Part shown: in pieces, positions 1 to 15,751 of the stretch | Numbering within the stretch: the stretch's first letter is position 1 | Layout: every line of letters starts with the position of its first letter | Assembly: GCA_004335835.1 (NCBI GenBank) | Contig: RWJK01001981.1 | Coordinates: 26,645-61,754, forward strand | Direction of reading: 5' to 3' | DNA from: Scenedesmus sp. ARA3 | Lineage: Eukaryota > Chlorophyta > Chlorophyceae > Sphaeropleales > Scenedesmaceae | DNA length: 35,110 bases | Translations under genes and position numbers: made by a program | The notes under the pieces: model-generated | The model's input: only the letters and a program-made list of their open reading frames with translations | Told to the model about the DNA's origin: nothing | Databases searched by the model: none

Positions 1-1
1 C

Positions 2-1315
2 CGTACCAGGTGCATGTGGTTTGTTGGCACCAGTGAATCTGGTGCCGTCTGCAAACTTTGGAGATTGCAGCTGGCGGTCCACATGATTCACAAGCCCGGT
101 CACCCATGGTGCCATCCCTGGAACGCTGCCATGGATGCTGCTGGTGTTGTGTACGAAGAGCTCTGCGCCTGCTCGCACATTTGCTAAAATCTCTGGTTTC
201 ACCGCCTGACTCATCACCACAGCACATGCGCATGGCCTGTGCTTGTACCCCATAGCATATAGGGTGCACAGGTCAGCAGATGCATCTTTTAAAACAACAG
301 GTTTGCAGGTGACAATATGATCACCTGTCCCTTCAGGTACCAAACCAAGGTCTCTGTACCATTGACCTTCCATCGTCGGTGCATGACATATGCAAGTAGA
401 CTGACAGATGTCACCAATGTCTTCCTGTGTCAGGGTCCTTGCTGCTGCTGGGGCATTGACAAACTGGAGGCCTAAAGGCTGGGAATACTTGAAACCCAGA
501 ATAGGCCATCCATTCGTCAAGAAATGCTGTCGCATGCTGTCAGGAAGGCGTGCCAGCAGATCCGGGTCTCTAAAAGCAGCAGCAAAATTTATGTTGTCAT
601 ATACCGACGATGTATACTCCACAATCGCAATGGTTCTAGCGGCTCGTGTACCTGCCGTCTTCCTGCCAAAGCGAACAGCAAGCACACGGTCCACCCAGCC
701 TTTCAAAATGCTCACAAACTCCATCGTGCAGCAGCTACGGCCTCTGTCATCTGCTAAAGTTCTACCCTGATTATCCACGCCCACCCGTAGAAAACAACTC
801 ATGCGGACAAGAGTTTTTCTCTGATACCTGTCAAAGAAAGCCGTGTAATTTTCACCAGTCCGACGCTTCTTATCATATGCTTTGTAGCAGACGCCAACCC
901 TCCTGCACATGTTGCGGGAGTCGAACACTCGTGCCACAGCCAGAGGAATGACCTGCGATGTATGCCTGAACGCAGTCTTCTTCTGTGCGGACACCGTGTT
1001 GAAGCCCATCGGTGCCATAGCCTGATAACGATCATTCCACTGCTGTTCGCACTGCAGCACAAAGTCAGTGTCTTCGTCTGATGCGAACAGCTGTAAAGGG
1101 AACATGTGCCAATCCGTCAACCCATTCACAATCCAGTGCTGATACAACAGTCGTGGCTGCGAGTCGTCCCTACCCTGCCCCCACGGTCTGCTGGGCTGCT
1201 TGCAGCAGGCATTGGCAGTAGTGAGATGCGTCCGCAAACGTGCAAACATGAGGGACTCAGCAGACTTGTACCACGAACCCACATACACCTTCCGTAGGTT
1301 GGTGTGCACAAGCAT
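2..1315 (-). CDS. GIY-YIG endonuclease-domain retroelement ORF, 5' part (runs off window)
   Basis: An open frame of 438 codons reads leftward from the ATG at 1315-1313 and leaves the window at base 2 without a stop. The first ~110 residues look like a GIY-YIG nuclease: YVG at residues 11-13, the RLRTH segment with candidate catalytic Arg at 26-30, the Glu of CEQQW at 89-93 and the Asn of PMGFN at 102-106, in the family's order and spacing. Residues 110-438 match nothing I recognise. An N-terminal GIY-YIG domain ahead of a reverse transcriptase is known for the permuted Penelope-like (Chlamys) elements of green algae, so I infer that type; the RT would lie left of base 1 and is not seen. An in-frame TGA at 1324-1322 stands just before the start. 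Another frame carries a proline/glycine-rich stretch just upstream (ATG at 1371), so a frameshift or a missed intron near 1318 is possible. Confidence 0.7.
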   Translation of the reverse strand, partial: MLVHTNLRKVYVGSWYKSAESLMFARLRTHLTTANACCKQPSRPWGQGRDDSQPRLLYQHWIVNGLTDWHMFPLQLFASDEDTDFVLQCEQQWNDRYQAMAPMGFNTVSAQKKTAFRHTSQVIPLAVARVFDSRNMCRRVGVCYKAYDKKRRTGENYTAFFDRYQRKTLVRMSCFLRVGVDNQGRTLADDRGRSCCTMEFVSILKGWVDRVLAVRFGRKTAGTRAARTIAIVEYTSSVYDNINFAAAFRDPDLLARLPDSMRQHFLTNGWPILGFKYSQPLGLQFVNAPAAARTLTQEDIGDICQSTCICHAPTMEGQWYRDLGLVPEGTGDHIVTCKPVVLKDASADLCTLYAMGYKHRPCACAVVMSQAVKPEILANVRAGAELFVHNTSSIHGSVPGMAPWVTGLVNHVDRQLQSPKFADGTRFTGANKPHAPGT

Positions 1316-1384
1316 AAGCCCTCAACCAGGGCGACCTCCTGCACGGTGCTGCCCCCGGGAGGCATCCACATGCCGTCCGAACGT

Positions 1385-1389
1385 TTACA
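1385..1389 (-). promoter_or_regulatory. TGTAA polyadenylation signal of PRMT3
   Basis: TGTAA on the minus strand, 200 bases past the PRMT3 stop. TGTAA is the usual chlorophyte signal, so the PRMT3 mRNA probably ends near 1370, just short of the retroelement ORF. Confidence 0.5.
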
Positions 1390-1588
1390 GGTTCGATCAC
1401 TGCCTTAGCCTCTGTCCTACAACCTCAGCAACCAATGCTGCCAACCCTCTCTGCCGAGCTGCCTGTCAACTTGACCAGGCCTGGCCCCTAGGGGCAAGCA
1501 CATCCAACATGCCACACCAAATTCCGCCAGCAATCAGTGCAGCTTTGCAGCGCCCTTCTTTCAATCCTCGCTCCTCACTCATCGCACT

Positions 1589-6718
<5,130 letters not shown>

Positions 6719-7503
6719 GCTGCTGACTGTGTGCTGGGCTGCTGCCGCTGCTGCTACTGCCAGGCTGCTGCTGGTGCTACTGGGTGACCAGGGCGTTGCT
6801 GAACGACTGAGCCTGCGTTGAAAGCCGAAGTAGACTACTTGAAACGTTTTGTGCAGCTTGCACGATACAGTCGAGCCATAGCCGAGAAACCAAGTAACAT
6901 CAGTCAGCAAGGGCTTTGCACGATAGTACAGCATGGGGTTCCTGACGTTGTTACACCTCCTGTATGCTTCCTGATAGCACTACGATATGCTTTTGAAGCT
7001 TGCGGATTACGTGTGTTGCGTGGTTCCTCCGGCAGGACAATTTGTTCAGACAGTTTGAACCTCAGTGTGCCTTGGAGACAACTAAACGCTTTCCACGCTT
7101 AAGGTGCGCTGGTGGATCAAGAGCTAGGCCTATCTATAGACGTGTGCTGGCCGTGGAGAAGCTCAGGTGCGATGCTTGCCAGGCGTGCAGCGAACAAGGC
7201 GCGGCGAGGGTTAGATTTTGCTTCTACTCGCCGATCAGGGTTGTGATGATGTTTTGATATACATAGAGCACCCATGCAGCGGCCTAGGTGCTGCAGGCTA
7301 GGCAACAGCAGTGTCAACCTGATTGGCAAAGCCCCTTGCACTTCACACGCACACAGATCTTACCGAGCCTGATCTGTAGGGATTCTGACAGTTTCTTTCC
7401 TGTTGGATGCTCACGATGTGCGCCTGCAGGGCGGGGAGGGCCAACTGCAGCTCATCACAGCAGCAGCTAGCGCAGCAGTAGCAGCAGCAGTAGCAGCAGC
7501 GCC
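6719..7503. promoter_or_regulatory. Shared upstream region of divergent PRMT3 and RBX1 genes
   Basis: These 785 bases separate the PRMT3 start (leftward) from the RBX1 start (rightward) and so should hold both promoters and 5' UTRs. I see no clear TATA box or protein-coding signal. The short ORFs here have no recognisable content. Confidence 0.5.
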
Positions 7504-9321
7504 ATGGCTGACACGCAGGACATGGAGACCGAGCAGCAGCAGCCTCGTGCCAGCGAGGGTGCAGGCCCCAGCAGCAAGGCTGGCAAGGGCTCCAAGGGCG
7601 GCAAGCGCTTTGAGGTGAAGAAGTGGAATGCTGTGGCCATGTGGAGCTGGGCCATCTGCACCGACACCTGCGCCATCTGCCGCAACAACCTGTACGAGCC
7701 CAGCATCGAGTACCAGGCCAACCCCACAGGTGCGTAGCAGGGTGTGGTGCTGCTGCTGCTGCTGCTGCTGCTGCTGTATGCATGTTGCTGCGGCTGTGTG
7801 GCACACGCTGTTGCGTGGGTGCTGCAGTTGATGATCAGGCACAGGGATGGCATGCAAACAGCGGCAGCGACGCTGCTTGGATGGTGATGTGGGCTCTGTG
7901 TGACGTGGGCGCTGCAGTAAGTGATCAAGGTACGGCTGTATTGTGGCGGGATGGCGGCTTCTGGGAAGCTGTTGGGCGTTGGGTTGCTGGCTGCTTGCCT
8001 GCAGCAGCTGCGAGGTGGCTGCAAGATCAGCACGGCCAGCACTCGGTAACGCGAGGAGCAAAACATATTTTTGCTAGGCCTTCGTTCTGGGGCGTTGGCA
8101 ATGGGGCGTTGGCAATGGGCAGGCAATGGTGTGTGCTGCGCTCTGTGTCATGTTGGGCCTGTAGATGAGCTTCCTGCAAGCGTCTGCATCTTGTGTGCCA
8201 TACAGGCAGCAGCTGTGTGCATCGTGGGGAGGCGGCTTCAGCAAAGGAGGAGTGCACACTGCATGCCTCCCGCTGCTGCAGCCACCTCACTTGGGTCTGC
8301 ACGTGCAACATAGGGCCATGTGTGTGTACCTTGAAGGGCGGTTGATGTACGTCTTAATACACGCCCAGTGCAGGGCTTGCAGGAGGTGCTGCTGGCCATG
8401 GTGCCCGTGCTCTTGCAACGGCTGTGCTGTGTGCACACTCGGGGATGTTCATCTTAATTTGAGATTTGCCTGGCCAGCATGCAATGTGCTGCCTCCTGTG
8501 CCTTCTGCATGGGTTGCAGCAGGCCTTGACTGTTCTGAGTTGCCGCTGACCAACCCGGCTGATGATTGCTGCTCATGTGCTGCTTGCCTGCTGCTGCTGC
8601 TGCTGCTGCTGCTGCCCCGCCTCCCCATACAACCACCTTGCTCATGCCAGGCGACCCTGACCACCCCGGGCTCTGCATCTGCTGGGGCTGCTGCTGCTGC
8701 TACACTGACACACTGCCTGCTGCTGCTGCTGGCGCCCTCCATGCTGCCCCACCCGCCCCCAACCTGCAGGCGACCCCGACCACCCCGGGCTGAGCATCTC
8801 CTGGGGCTGCTGCGGGCACGTGTTCCACCTGGACTGCATCCAGCGCTGGCTCAAGACGCGCTCCGCCTGCCCGCTGTGCAACAAGGAGTGGGAGTTCGCA
8901 AAGATCGAGAAGATCCTGGCAGGTGGGGTGGTGTGGCAAGGGCAGCAGGTGCCCTGCATCACAGGTGCTGCGGTGTACCATAGCGGTGCCTATATGCATG
9001 TGCTTTGCATGTGCTGCAACAAGGACTGGGAGTCTCTCTGAAGATCTAGCTGAGGCTGGAGTACGTGCAGCAGCGTGGGGGTAGGTTGCGCCTTCGGCTG
9101 GCGCAAGCGATGCAGCTGGCGCAGTGCCGCTTCTTTCTGCAGCATTGCAGGCAAAGCAGCAGCATTGCTGCAACCCGCATGGCACCCAGCCCTGTTAGTG
9201 CTGGGTGCGCTGCAACTTATGTGCAACCTGCTCGGCATTGTCTTCCCAGCTTCCCTGACATTGCCTGCTGCCCACCGCGTGCTCTTCTGCTGTTGCAGGC
9301 AGCTCCATGGCTGTGGACTAA
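7504..9321 (+). CDS. RBX1: RBX1/ROC1-like RING-H2 protein of cullin-RING ubiquitin ligases (3 exons)
   Basis: Exons 7504-7729, 8770-8922 and 9299-9321 join in phase to give 133 residues. RBX1 binds the cullin C-terminus through its N-terminal strand and recruits the E2 enzyme (or the NEDD8 E2) in SCF-type ligases. The segment [13 protein letters not shown] is the RBX1 signature; RING ligands follow as [14 protein letters not shown] and CPLC, and RWLKTR and KEWEF are RBX1-like. The eighth ligand is Cys, where RBX1 normally has Asp. All four residues that hold the extra third zinc in RBX1 (human Cys53, Cys56, Cys68, His82) are replaced here by Ser, Tyr, Leu and Asp. The last exon encodes only GSSMAVD; if intron 2 is retained, reading continues to a stop at 9041. 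Intron 1 contains a duplicated copy of the exon-2 start. Confidence 0.88.
8590..8700 (+). repeat. Tandem copy of RBX1 exon-2 acceptor and exon start, in intron 1
   Basis: A CAG acceptor ending at 8650 followed by [14 protein letters not shown] copies the true acceptor (8767-8769) and [14 protein letters not shown], 119 bases downstream. The flanking CTG-rich intron side is also repeated. Using the upstream acceptor would run out of frame into a stop in the true exon, so the copy appears non-coding. Confidence 0.85.
9010..9056 (+). repeat. Decayed copy of RBX1 exon-2 tail in intron 2
   Basis: TGCAACAAGGACTGGGAG and the following AAGATC resemble the exon-2 tail encoding CNKEWEF and KIEKI, about 136 bases upstream. 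The splice donor is not preserved. Confidence 0.6.
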
Positions 9322-9659
9322 GCAGGGCTGCAGGGCAGCGCCTGGGGGCTAGCGTGTGCGTGGCATGCACATAGCGTGGCGATGACATGGGAAAGCAGCA
9401 GCAGCAGCAGCGCAACAATACCGGGTGCTATGCGCGGTTGCATGGGAGCCGCCAGCAGTAGGCTGTGCTCAGCAGGTGGCTGGGAGATCCAGTCTCTGTC
9501 TGCTGGTGATTGTACAGTAGCATAGCATGGGCGATGTGTGGTAGTTGTGCTGCGTGCTGATGCTGCTTGCTGCTGCTTATGTATGCAGTTCGGGGCAAGC
9601 CTGCCAACATGTCTGGCAGGATGGCCTCGCATACTGGCATTGTCAACAGGTCTTTGTGG

Positions 9660-9664
9660 TGTAA
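9660..9664 (+). promoter_or_regulatory. TGTAA polyadenylation signal of RBX1
   Basis: TGTAA about 340 bases past the RBX1 stop at 9321. Confidence 0.4.
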
Positions 9665-10422
9665 GTGGCTCGCTTCGGTGTTGCTCTTCAGTCACCTGGT
9701 GTTTGGCGGTGGGCCAATGAACCTGCCAGGTGTACAATTACATTGGGCTTGAAACAGCTCAGCGGTCTGTGGCAGTGTTGCGTGACAGGGCAATTTTCTT
9801 TATATGACAGGGACTTGACCGGCAGTTGAAGCGTCACCCCCCACACACAGCGCTGCATGCTGCTGTGCGTTGCGCCCTGCACAATCCTACCCAGCAGCAG
9901 CAGGTTTAACAAGAAGCGCGACAGAGCGCTGCCGTGTTCTCTGATCATCAATTTGTTGTCTTGCGCAACAGATTGTGGAAGAGCGCTGTCTCGAATTGTC
10001 TGACCATGCAGCTGCAACAGAGTTGTCTGGAGTCACCACAAAAAAGCCGTGGCTTGCCAAGCCCTATACCACTGCGCAGAGGTGGCAGTGTCTGTGAGCT
10101 TTGAAGTAAGCTGAAGTTCCCTGTCTGCACCTACGCTGCACAGTGCTCTGGATGTCTACATGCTTACATGCTATATGCAAACTCTCTGTCAACAGTGTAT
10201 GGCAGCTAGCACTTCTGAGCAGCGCTTGTGGATGGGGTTCTCAGGGTGTGACAGGAGGATGCCCTGCACCACGTGTGTATGCCGAGCGATACATCAACCT
10301 TCAACCGGTGTCTGAACGAGCGTTGCCTGTCTGTAGATGTTGTAAAGTATTTCGTTCCTGGTTCTGCGCGATGAGATAGCGCCACATCCGTAGCCAACGG
10401 TCAATGGGAGCTGATTGCCAGC
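9665..10422. other. Intergenic region, no gene seen
   Basis: It lies between the probable RBX1 3' end and the ATG of the large modular gene. I found no ORF with recognisable content; it presumably contains that gene's promoter. Confidence 0.4.
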
Positions 10423-13400
10423 ATGAATGCGTCCAGGGCTACAGCTGTTGACAATAATATAGGTAGCGGCGATGAAACAACGCATGAACTACTTGAGGCC
10501 GTCCTTGCAGGTGAAAGACGGTGGGGTTTCGGCCAGCATTGCTGAGCAACACATTCCCTCCATATTATGGAGTTGAACTGGGACGCAGCTGAAGGATGTA
10601 ACCGCTGCCTCTTTTTGTTGATGCAGCTGGCAGATGCAGCCCCCATGTTCTGTTCAGTTTATGCAGCAGCAGCAAGCAGACGCATAAAGAGGTCCTGCAG
10701 TGGCTGAACCAGCAGGAAGCCCAAGTGACAGCGCTGCTAGAAGGAGTGAAAGAGGCTGCGTACGCTACCACAGCATCCAAGCAACAGAGGTCTGTCCAGG
10801 CATTGTGTTGGTTCCTGAATGAAGCTTTGCCCTCTGGTGCTGTCACCAAGCTGCTGCTGCACCCTGGCCTCATCAGTGGGCTACTGCGCCTCCCCAACTG
10901 CCCTTGCTGGCTGGCAGCAAGCCTGTGCACGCGTGGCCTACGCGTGGCCTACGATGACATAGCAGCAGCTGCAAGCGGCACAGACCGTGTAGCAGGTGCG
11001 GCACCGCCTTGCAGCCTGCGCAGACTCCAGCAGGAATGCCTATGGCCTGCTTAGGACTTGCAGGAACCTTGTTCGGTGATGCAGCGCTGGTGTTGCTGGC
11101 CTGTGCAGCCATAGGCACATACGCAAGTGCTCATTGTCAACATGAGAGGGTATGCACTGTCAATGCAACGTTGAAAGCTGGTATGAACCACACGGGCATG
11201 CATGTGCAGCACGTCAGCAAGGTATGTCATGTTGCAACTGTACAGCCTTCAGGCGCCAGTACTACCCACACTGTACATGCTGCTGAAACGCTTGCAGCCC
11301 TGTGTTTGCTGCTGTTCGCTATGTCTCATCAACATGTACATGTAAGCATGTGTGCAGGGGTTGAGGTGTGGGTCCTGGCACAGCCGGGACAGAAAGGCAT
11401 CGCAGCAGGCATACCAGAAGAAGCACAGCAGCTGCTGCGTCACGGCAAAACACCAGTTGCAGGCGCGCTGCAGGTGAGCTCCAGCACTATCGGCTGCTGG
11501 GTCGACAGCCAGCACCTCTGCTAGCATTCCAGGTCTGCTGCTCCTGGATGTGCTGATGCAACTGTTAAAACCCCACACGCATTGTGTTCTCTCTTGCATG
11601 CAATGACACCCCTTAGCGCTTGTTGCTTCAAGCACCAATATGCTGCTTGCTCTACTAGTATGTCGCTTCACTTGGTGTGACATACGTTGCTGGTGCCAAC
11701 AACCGCTTCGGCTGGTAACGCTGCTGGTTTTTGGCTAGTGCAGGATGCGGACATCGTGAAGTTGGTTCAGCTTGGGTTCAACTGCAGCAGCAGAACAACA
11801 GCAGCAGCAACAGCAGGGATGCTGCCTCAGCTGCCGTGCCTCACAACTGCTACAGTGGTGGAGCTGCTCGGCACAGCAATGGCGCGGCGCAAAGACACCA
11901 ATGTGTTGATTCACCTGTGTGCGGCAGTAGCCATTGGCTGGCGCCCTTGTGTACCTTGTCCGCTGTCAGGAGAGCAGATATCGGTGAGCGCCATCACCAA
12001 GGCTTAGTGGTGTAATGCCCACACTCGTGCCAATCCTGTGTATGCGCTGCTACGTAGTTTGATGCAGAAGTACCACAGCACATGTGCAGAATCAGAATGC
12101 ACTGCCGACATGTAGACATGCATTGTAGCATTTGTTAGTTTGACTTATGTTACTAACGGATACAACCACTTACACCATTACAACTACTTTGGCTGCTGCT
12201 GCTGCCACCTCTGCTGATTTTAGGACGCTTGCATGTCCTCACCCATTTGGCTTAAGCTGAGTAGCAGCATGTCAGCAACAGCAGCAGCTGCAGCAAGCAA
12301 GCTGCTGTACCTGCCGCGTCTGAAAGCTGGTGAAGTGGTTCAGCTGCTGGACACAGCAGTAGCGCAGCACGCAATCAACCGTGAGCTGGAGCACCTGACT
12401 GCAGCAGCAGCCTATGGCTGGCGCCCTTGTCAGCTGTCAGGGGAGCAGCTGCTTCCGGTGCTGCAGCATGCAATAGCACTGGGTGTCCAAGCTCCAGATA
12501 GTGCGCCCACCATGTTCTGCCACTTACAGAGGCTTCTCGATGTACTGCCAGTCAAACGGATCTCAGCAGCAGCAGTGGCTGGCCTGTTGCACATAGCGAT
12601 CAAGGCCGGCAGCCACAGCAGCCGCTATGTTCAGCTGGGCGAGCTCCCAGCGTTGCCAGATATCAGCAGATGGCAGTTGATGGACCTGCTGACAGCTGCT
12701 CTGCTGGCACCCAGCAGGAGCTGTGTGTGCGCCCTACACACACTTCGAAAGGTCCGTGCTTTCCGCCAGCTTGATTCAGCAGCAGTGACCTCCATCTTTA
12801 CGAAGGCATTCACAGGAGCAGCAGCTTCACAGACCAACAGCATGTTGCCCAACTTGAGTCGGCTGTGCGAGGACCTCCGCCAAGGACATGTGCCTGCAGC
12901 AAGAAGCAGCCGTTCCATTACGCAGTGGCTTCTGCCAGTGCTGACTGTGGCATTACCAGCAGGCATGCTAGAAGAGGCAAGCATCCTCGTGAGCGTGGCA
13001 AGAGGGATCACCTTCAGCCAATATGATGTCACGGACCTGCCGCAAGCAGCACTGCAGCTAGAGAAAACTGGCGCAACTTTCATGGCAGTTCTTGAGCTTC
13101 TGCCATGCACCTGCTTTGAACCTCCTGAGAACAACCTTTGCGACCAGGAAACGCTGCAGCTGTTACGATGTGTCAGCCCCCTGCTTGCACAGAGGGTGAG
13201 GCACACGCTGGTGCACAGCAGGGGCTGGAGCAACATCAGTGCACAGGACAAGCTAGGTGAGCTGCTGCCGATGCTGCTGCCCTGGCTGGATCAGACGGAG
13301 TGCAAACAGCGACTGCAAGCAGCCAGATTGCCGCCAGGGGCAGCTGCAACCATTGCAGACTTTGTCAGCCGCCTCTGGTCATCGGAGGAGCCCAGTGGTC

Positions 13401-15751
13401 TGACTGACTGTGGCTGCTGGGCACAGCTGCAGGCAAGCAGCCAGGTGCGCTACTGCGTGGAGTCATGGTCACAGAAGTGCGCAGCAGTGCAGCTCAGCAA
13501 GATGTTGCTGCCAGCTGCATCAAGCCCAGGTCAAGATCTACCTGTGACCTGCTGCACAGCACGGCCAGCTGTTGAAACCACGACTACGCTAGGCAGCTGC
13601 ACGCAGCACGCACCACTGACGGCATGTCAGTCACTCAGTGAACTATGTATGAGCGTCTCAGCAGTGCAGTCTAGCAAAACAGCAAGGACAACTGCCAATA
13701 TTTGGGCTGTCAGCTGCTCAGCAGTTGTATCGCCAGTGTCGCAGCAGCAGCAGCAGCCTGCTTCTGCAGCAGCTGGTGCTGATCGCAGGTCAGCAGCTAT
13801 GTTGGGCAGCATCAAGCAGGAGCTGCAAGTTATGCAGCACCGCCAGCAGCAGCAAGGGGTGCGAGCACGAGGGATCCTTGAAGCAGCGCTGCAGGTGGCA
13901 TGGCAGCAGCAGCAACAGACAGCAGTGCAGAAACAGCCATGCTGCGCCGGCAGCTCTGCGTTGCGGAACATCGATACAGCTTCCTTCTGCACTGTCAGCT
14001 CAGCAGCGCCTGGCAGCGCACAGGTGTCAGCAGATGGGCAGCTGGTAACGGCACCAGGTGCAATGACAGCTGCCTTCGTTGCTCCTGCTGGTGGGGCTGG
14101 CGCTGGTTTGGTTGCTACAGTCATTGCAGAGGAGCAGCGAGAAGAGGATGCTGCTGGCATTGGCAGCAGCGCCAAGGTGGCGGCATGTGAGCGGCCGCTA
14201 CTGCAGCGTGCTGCCTGGGCAAGCGCAGCAGCCGCCTCTGATCGGCCGCACGGTGCTGGCTGGCCGCTACTGCAGACAGCAGAGCTAGCATTGGCACCAC
14301 CAGCAGCACAACCAACAGCAGTAGCACAGACTGCAGCATATAAGCCAGCAGCAGTTTGTGGTGTCATGCAGTGTATTGCTGGGCCTAGCACTGGCCAGCA
14401 GCTTGAGAGTGGAGCAGCAGCATCCCACCCTGCAGATGTTCAAGAAGCTAGCGTGCAGCAACCAGCATCCCATATGGACAGCATGTGGCTCAACCGGAGT
14501 GAGCTGTGCGGAAGCCTCCGCCTAGGACATGCGGCTTCAACAAGGAGCAGCGCTGCAACCATGCAGTGGCTGCTGCCAAAGCTTACCGTGGCGTTACAAG
14601 CAGGCAGGCCTGAAGAGGCAAGCAGGTTGATCAGTAAGGCGAGAGGGGTGGTCTTCAGCACAGATGAAGTCATGGAGCTGCTGCAGGCAGCACTGCAGCT
14701 GGATCCAACTGGCACGGCTTGCCTGGAAATGCTGGAGCTTCTGCCACGATTCGGGAGCGAATCTGCTGTGAGCAGCCTCAGTAACCAGCAAGTACTGCAG
14801 CTGCTGCGCTGTGCCAGCCCGCTGGTTGGGCAGAGGGTGAAGCACACACTGGTGAACAGCATTGGTTGGAGCATTATCAGCGCGCATGACAAGCTGGATG
14901 GGATCCTGCCATTGCTGCTGCCGTGGCTGGAACCAATGGAGTGCAAGCAGTGCCTGCAAGCAGCCAATTTGCCAGCTGAGACAGCAGCAGCACTTGCAGA
15001 TTTTGTCAGCCGCCTGTGGGCAGCGGAGGAGCCCAGTCACCTGGCTGAATGTGGCTGCTGGGCACAGCTGCAGGCAGGCAGCCAGGTGCGCTGCTGCCCA
15101 GCAGCGTCAGGGCCCATGTCATTCTGGCAGCAGTGTGCAGCAGTTCAGCTCAGCAAGGTGTTGCTGCCTGCGCCTTCAAGCCCAGCCCCAGAGCATGCGA
15201 CCTGCTGCACGGCACAGCCAGCCAGTGCAACCACAGCTACGCTAGCCACCTGCATGCAGCAGTCGCCACACAAGGCACAAAATGGGAGCAGTGTGAAGAG
15301 TGTGGGTTATTCGACAGTGCAGTCCAGCAGAGCAGCAAGGACAGCAGGAGATGTGGGGCCTGTGAGCTGCCCAGCGCTTGACTCACCAGCGCGGCAGCAG
15401 CAGCTGCAGCAAGGAGTAGGCCGCGCGCTCTCATGCTCTGTGCTGGCACTTTTGCAGCCGCCTGAGGACCTTTCCCAACAGTCGCAAACAGATGTGATGT
15501 ATGAGCTTACTCCAAGCGGCAGCATTGGCTCGCCTCCAGGGTCGGCCGCCTCCGCATCAGCAGCACTAGCTGCAGCAACAGCAGCAGCAGCAGCTGCAGG
15601 GCATGATGAACTGGGCAGGGGGGAGTTAGAAGCTGCAGCGGCAGCCAACCTGGTTGCTGTTTGGGCTGCTGGTAGCAGCAGCAGTGCCATTGGTCCTGTT
15701 TCTGCAGCACCTGCAGCAGCTTTCTCTGGGCGCAGGTCAGCAGCATCTTAG
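10423..15751 (+). CDS. Large modular protein of unknown function, VPS9-tail chimera (5 exons)
   Basis: Exons 10423-10510, 10627-10995, 11358-11473, 11744-11983 and 12224-15751 join in phase to give 1446 residues. I recognise no enzymatic domain; the protein is Leu/Ala-rich and mostly helical, like an alpha-solenoid, with Gln/Ala-rich linkers. It is built of copies. Exon 4 and the start of exon 5 are homologous (both reach GWRPC...LSGEQ). A ~200-residue module at ~478-680 recurs at ~1025-1227 (for example LLPWLDQTECKQ and LLPWLEPMECKQ, DFVSRLW in both). Residues encoded near 14340-14465 resemble part of the tail of the neighbouring VPS9 protein. The stop at 15749-15751 falls inside a region that aligns with an uninterrupted stretch of the first module, so this gene end may be a mutation. 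The exon 1 start is chosen because it is the first ATG of a phase-matched exon; it is the least certain part. Confidence 0.68.

Larger units (their letters stand above)
1..1400 (-). mobile_element. Penelope-like (Chlamys-type?) retroelement fragment, 5' end
   Basis: This is inferred from the GIY-YIG ORF it carries. Its right boundary is not visible: no terminal repeat, target-site duplication or hammerhead ribozyme core was found between the ORF start and the PRMT3 stop. It lies in the same orientation as PRMT3, immediately beyond that gene's probable 3' end. Confidence 0.45.

Noticed and set aside
8555..8590. Hammerhead ribozyme core (a CTGATGA occurrence)
   Set aside because: No matching GAAA and cleavage-site helices around it; it lies in the RBX1 intron.
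8923..9041. RBX1 ending at the in-frame stop at 9041
   Set aside because: A good donor at 8923 and a pyrimidine-rich acceptor at 9298 keep phase and give a short C-terminus; the read-through would translate the decayed exon copy. Kept only as a retained-intron possibility.
12631..14391. Long minus-strand ORFs inside the large modular gene
   Set aside because: The plus-strand exon has paired internal modules and phase-matched splice sites; the antisense frames have Cys/Ser-rich shadow composition.
12233..15751. Large ORF as an intronless gene starting at 12233
   Set aside because: The frame is open upstream to a TTTTAG acceptor at 12223, and four upstream exons join in phase, one of them homologous to the start of this exon.
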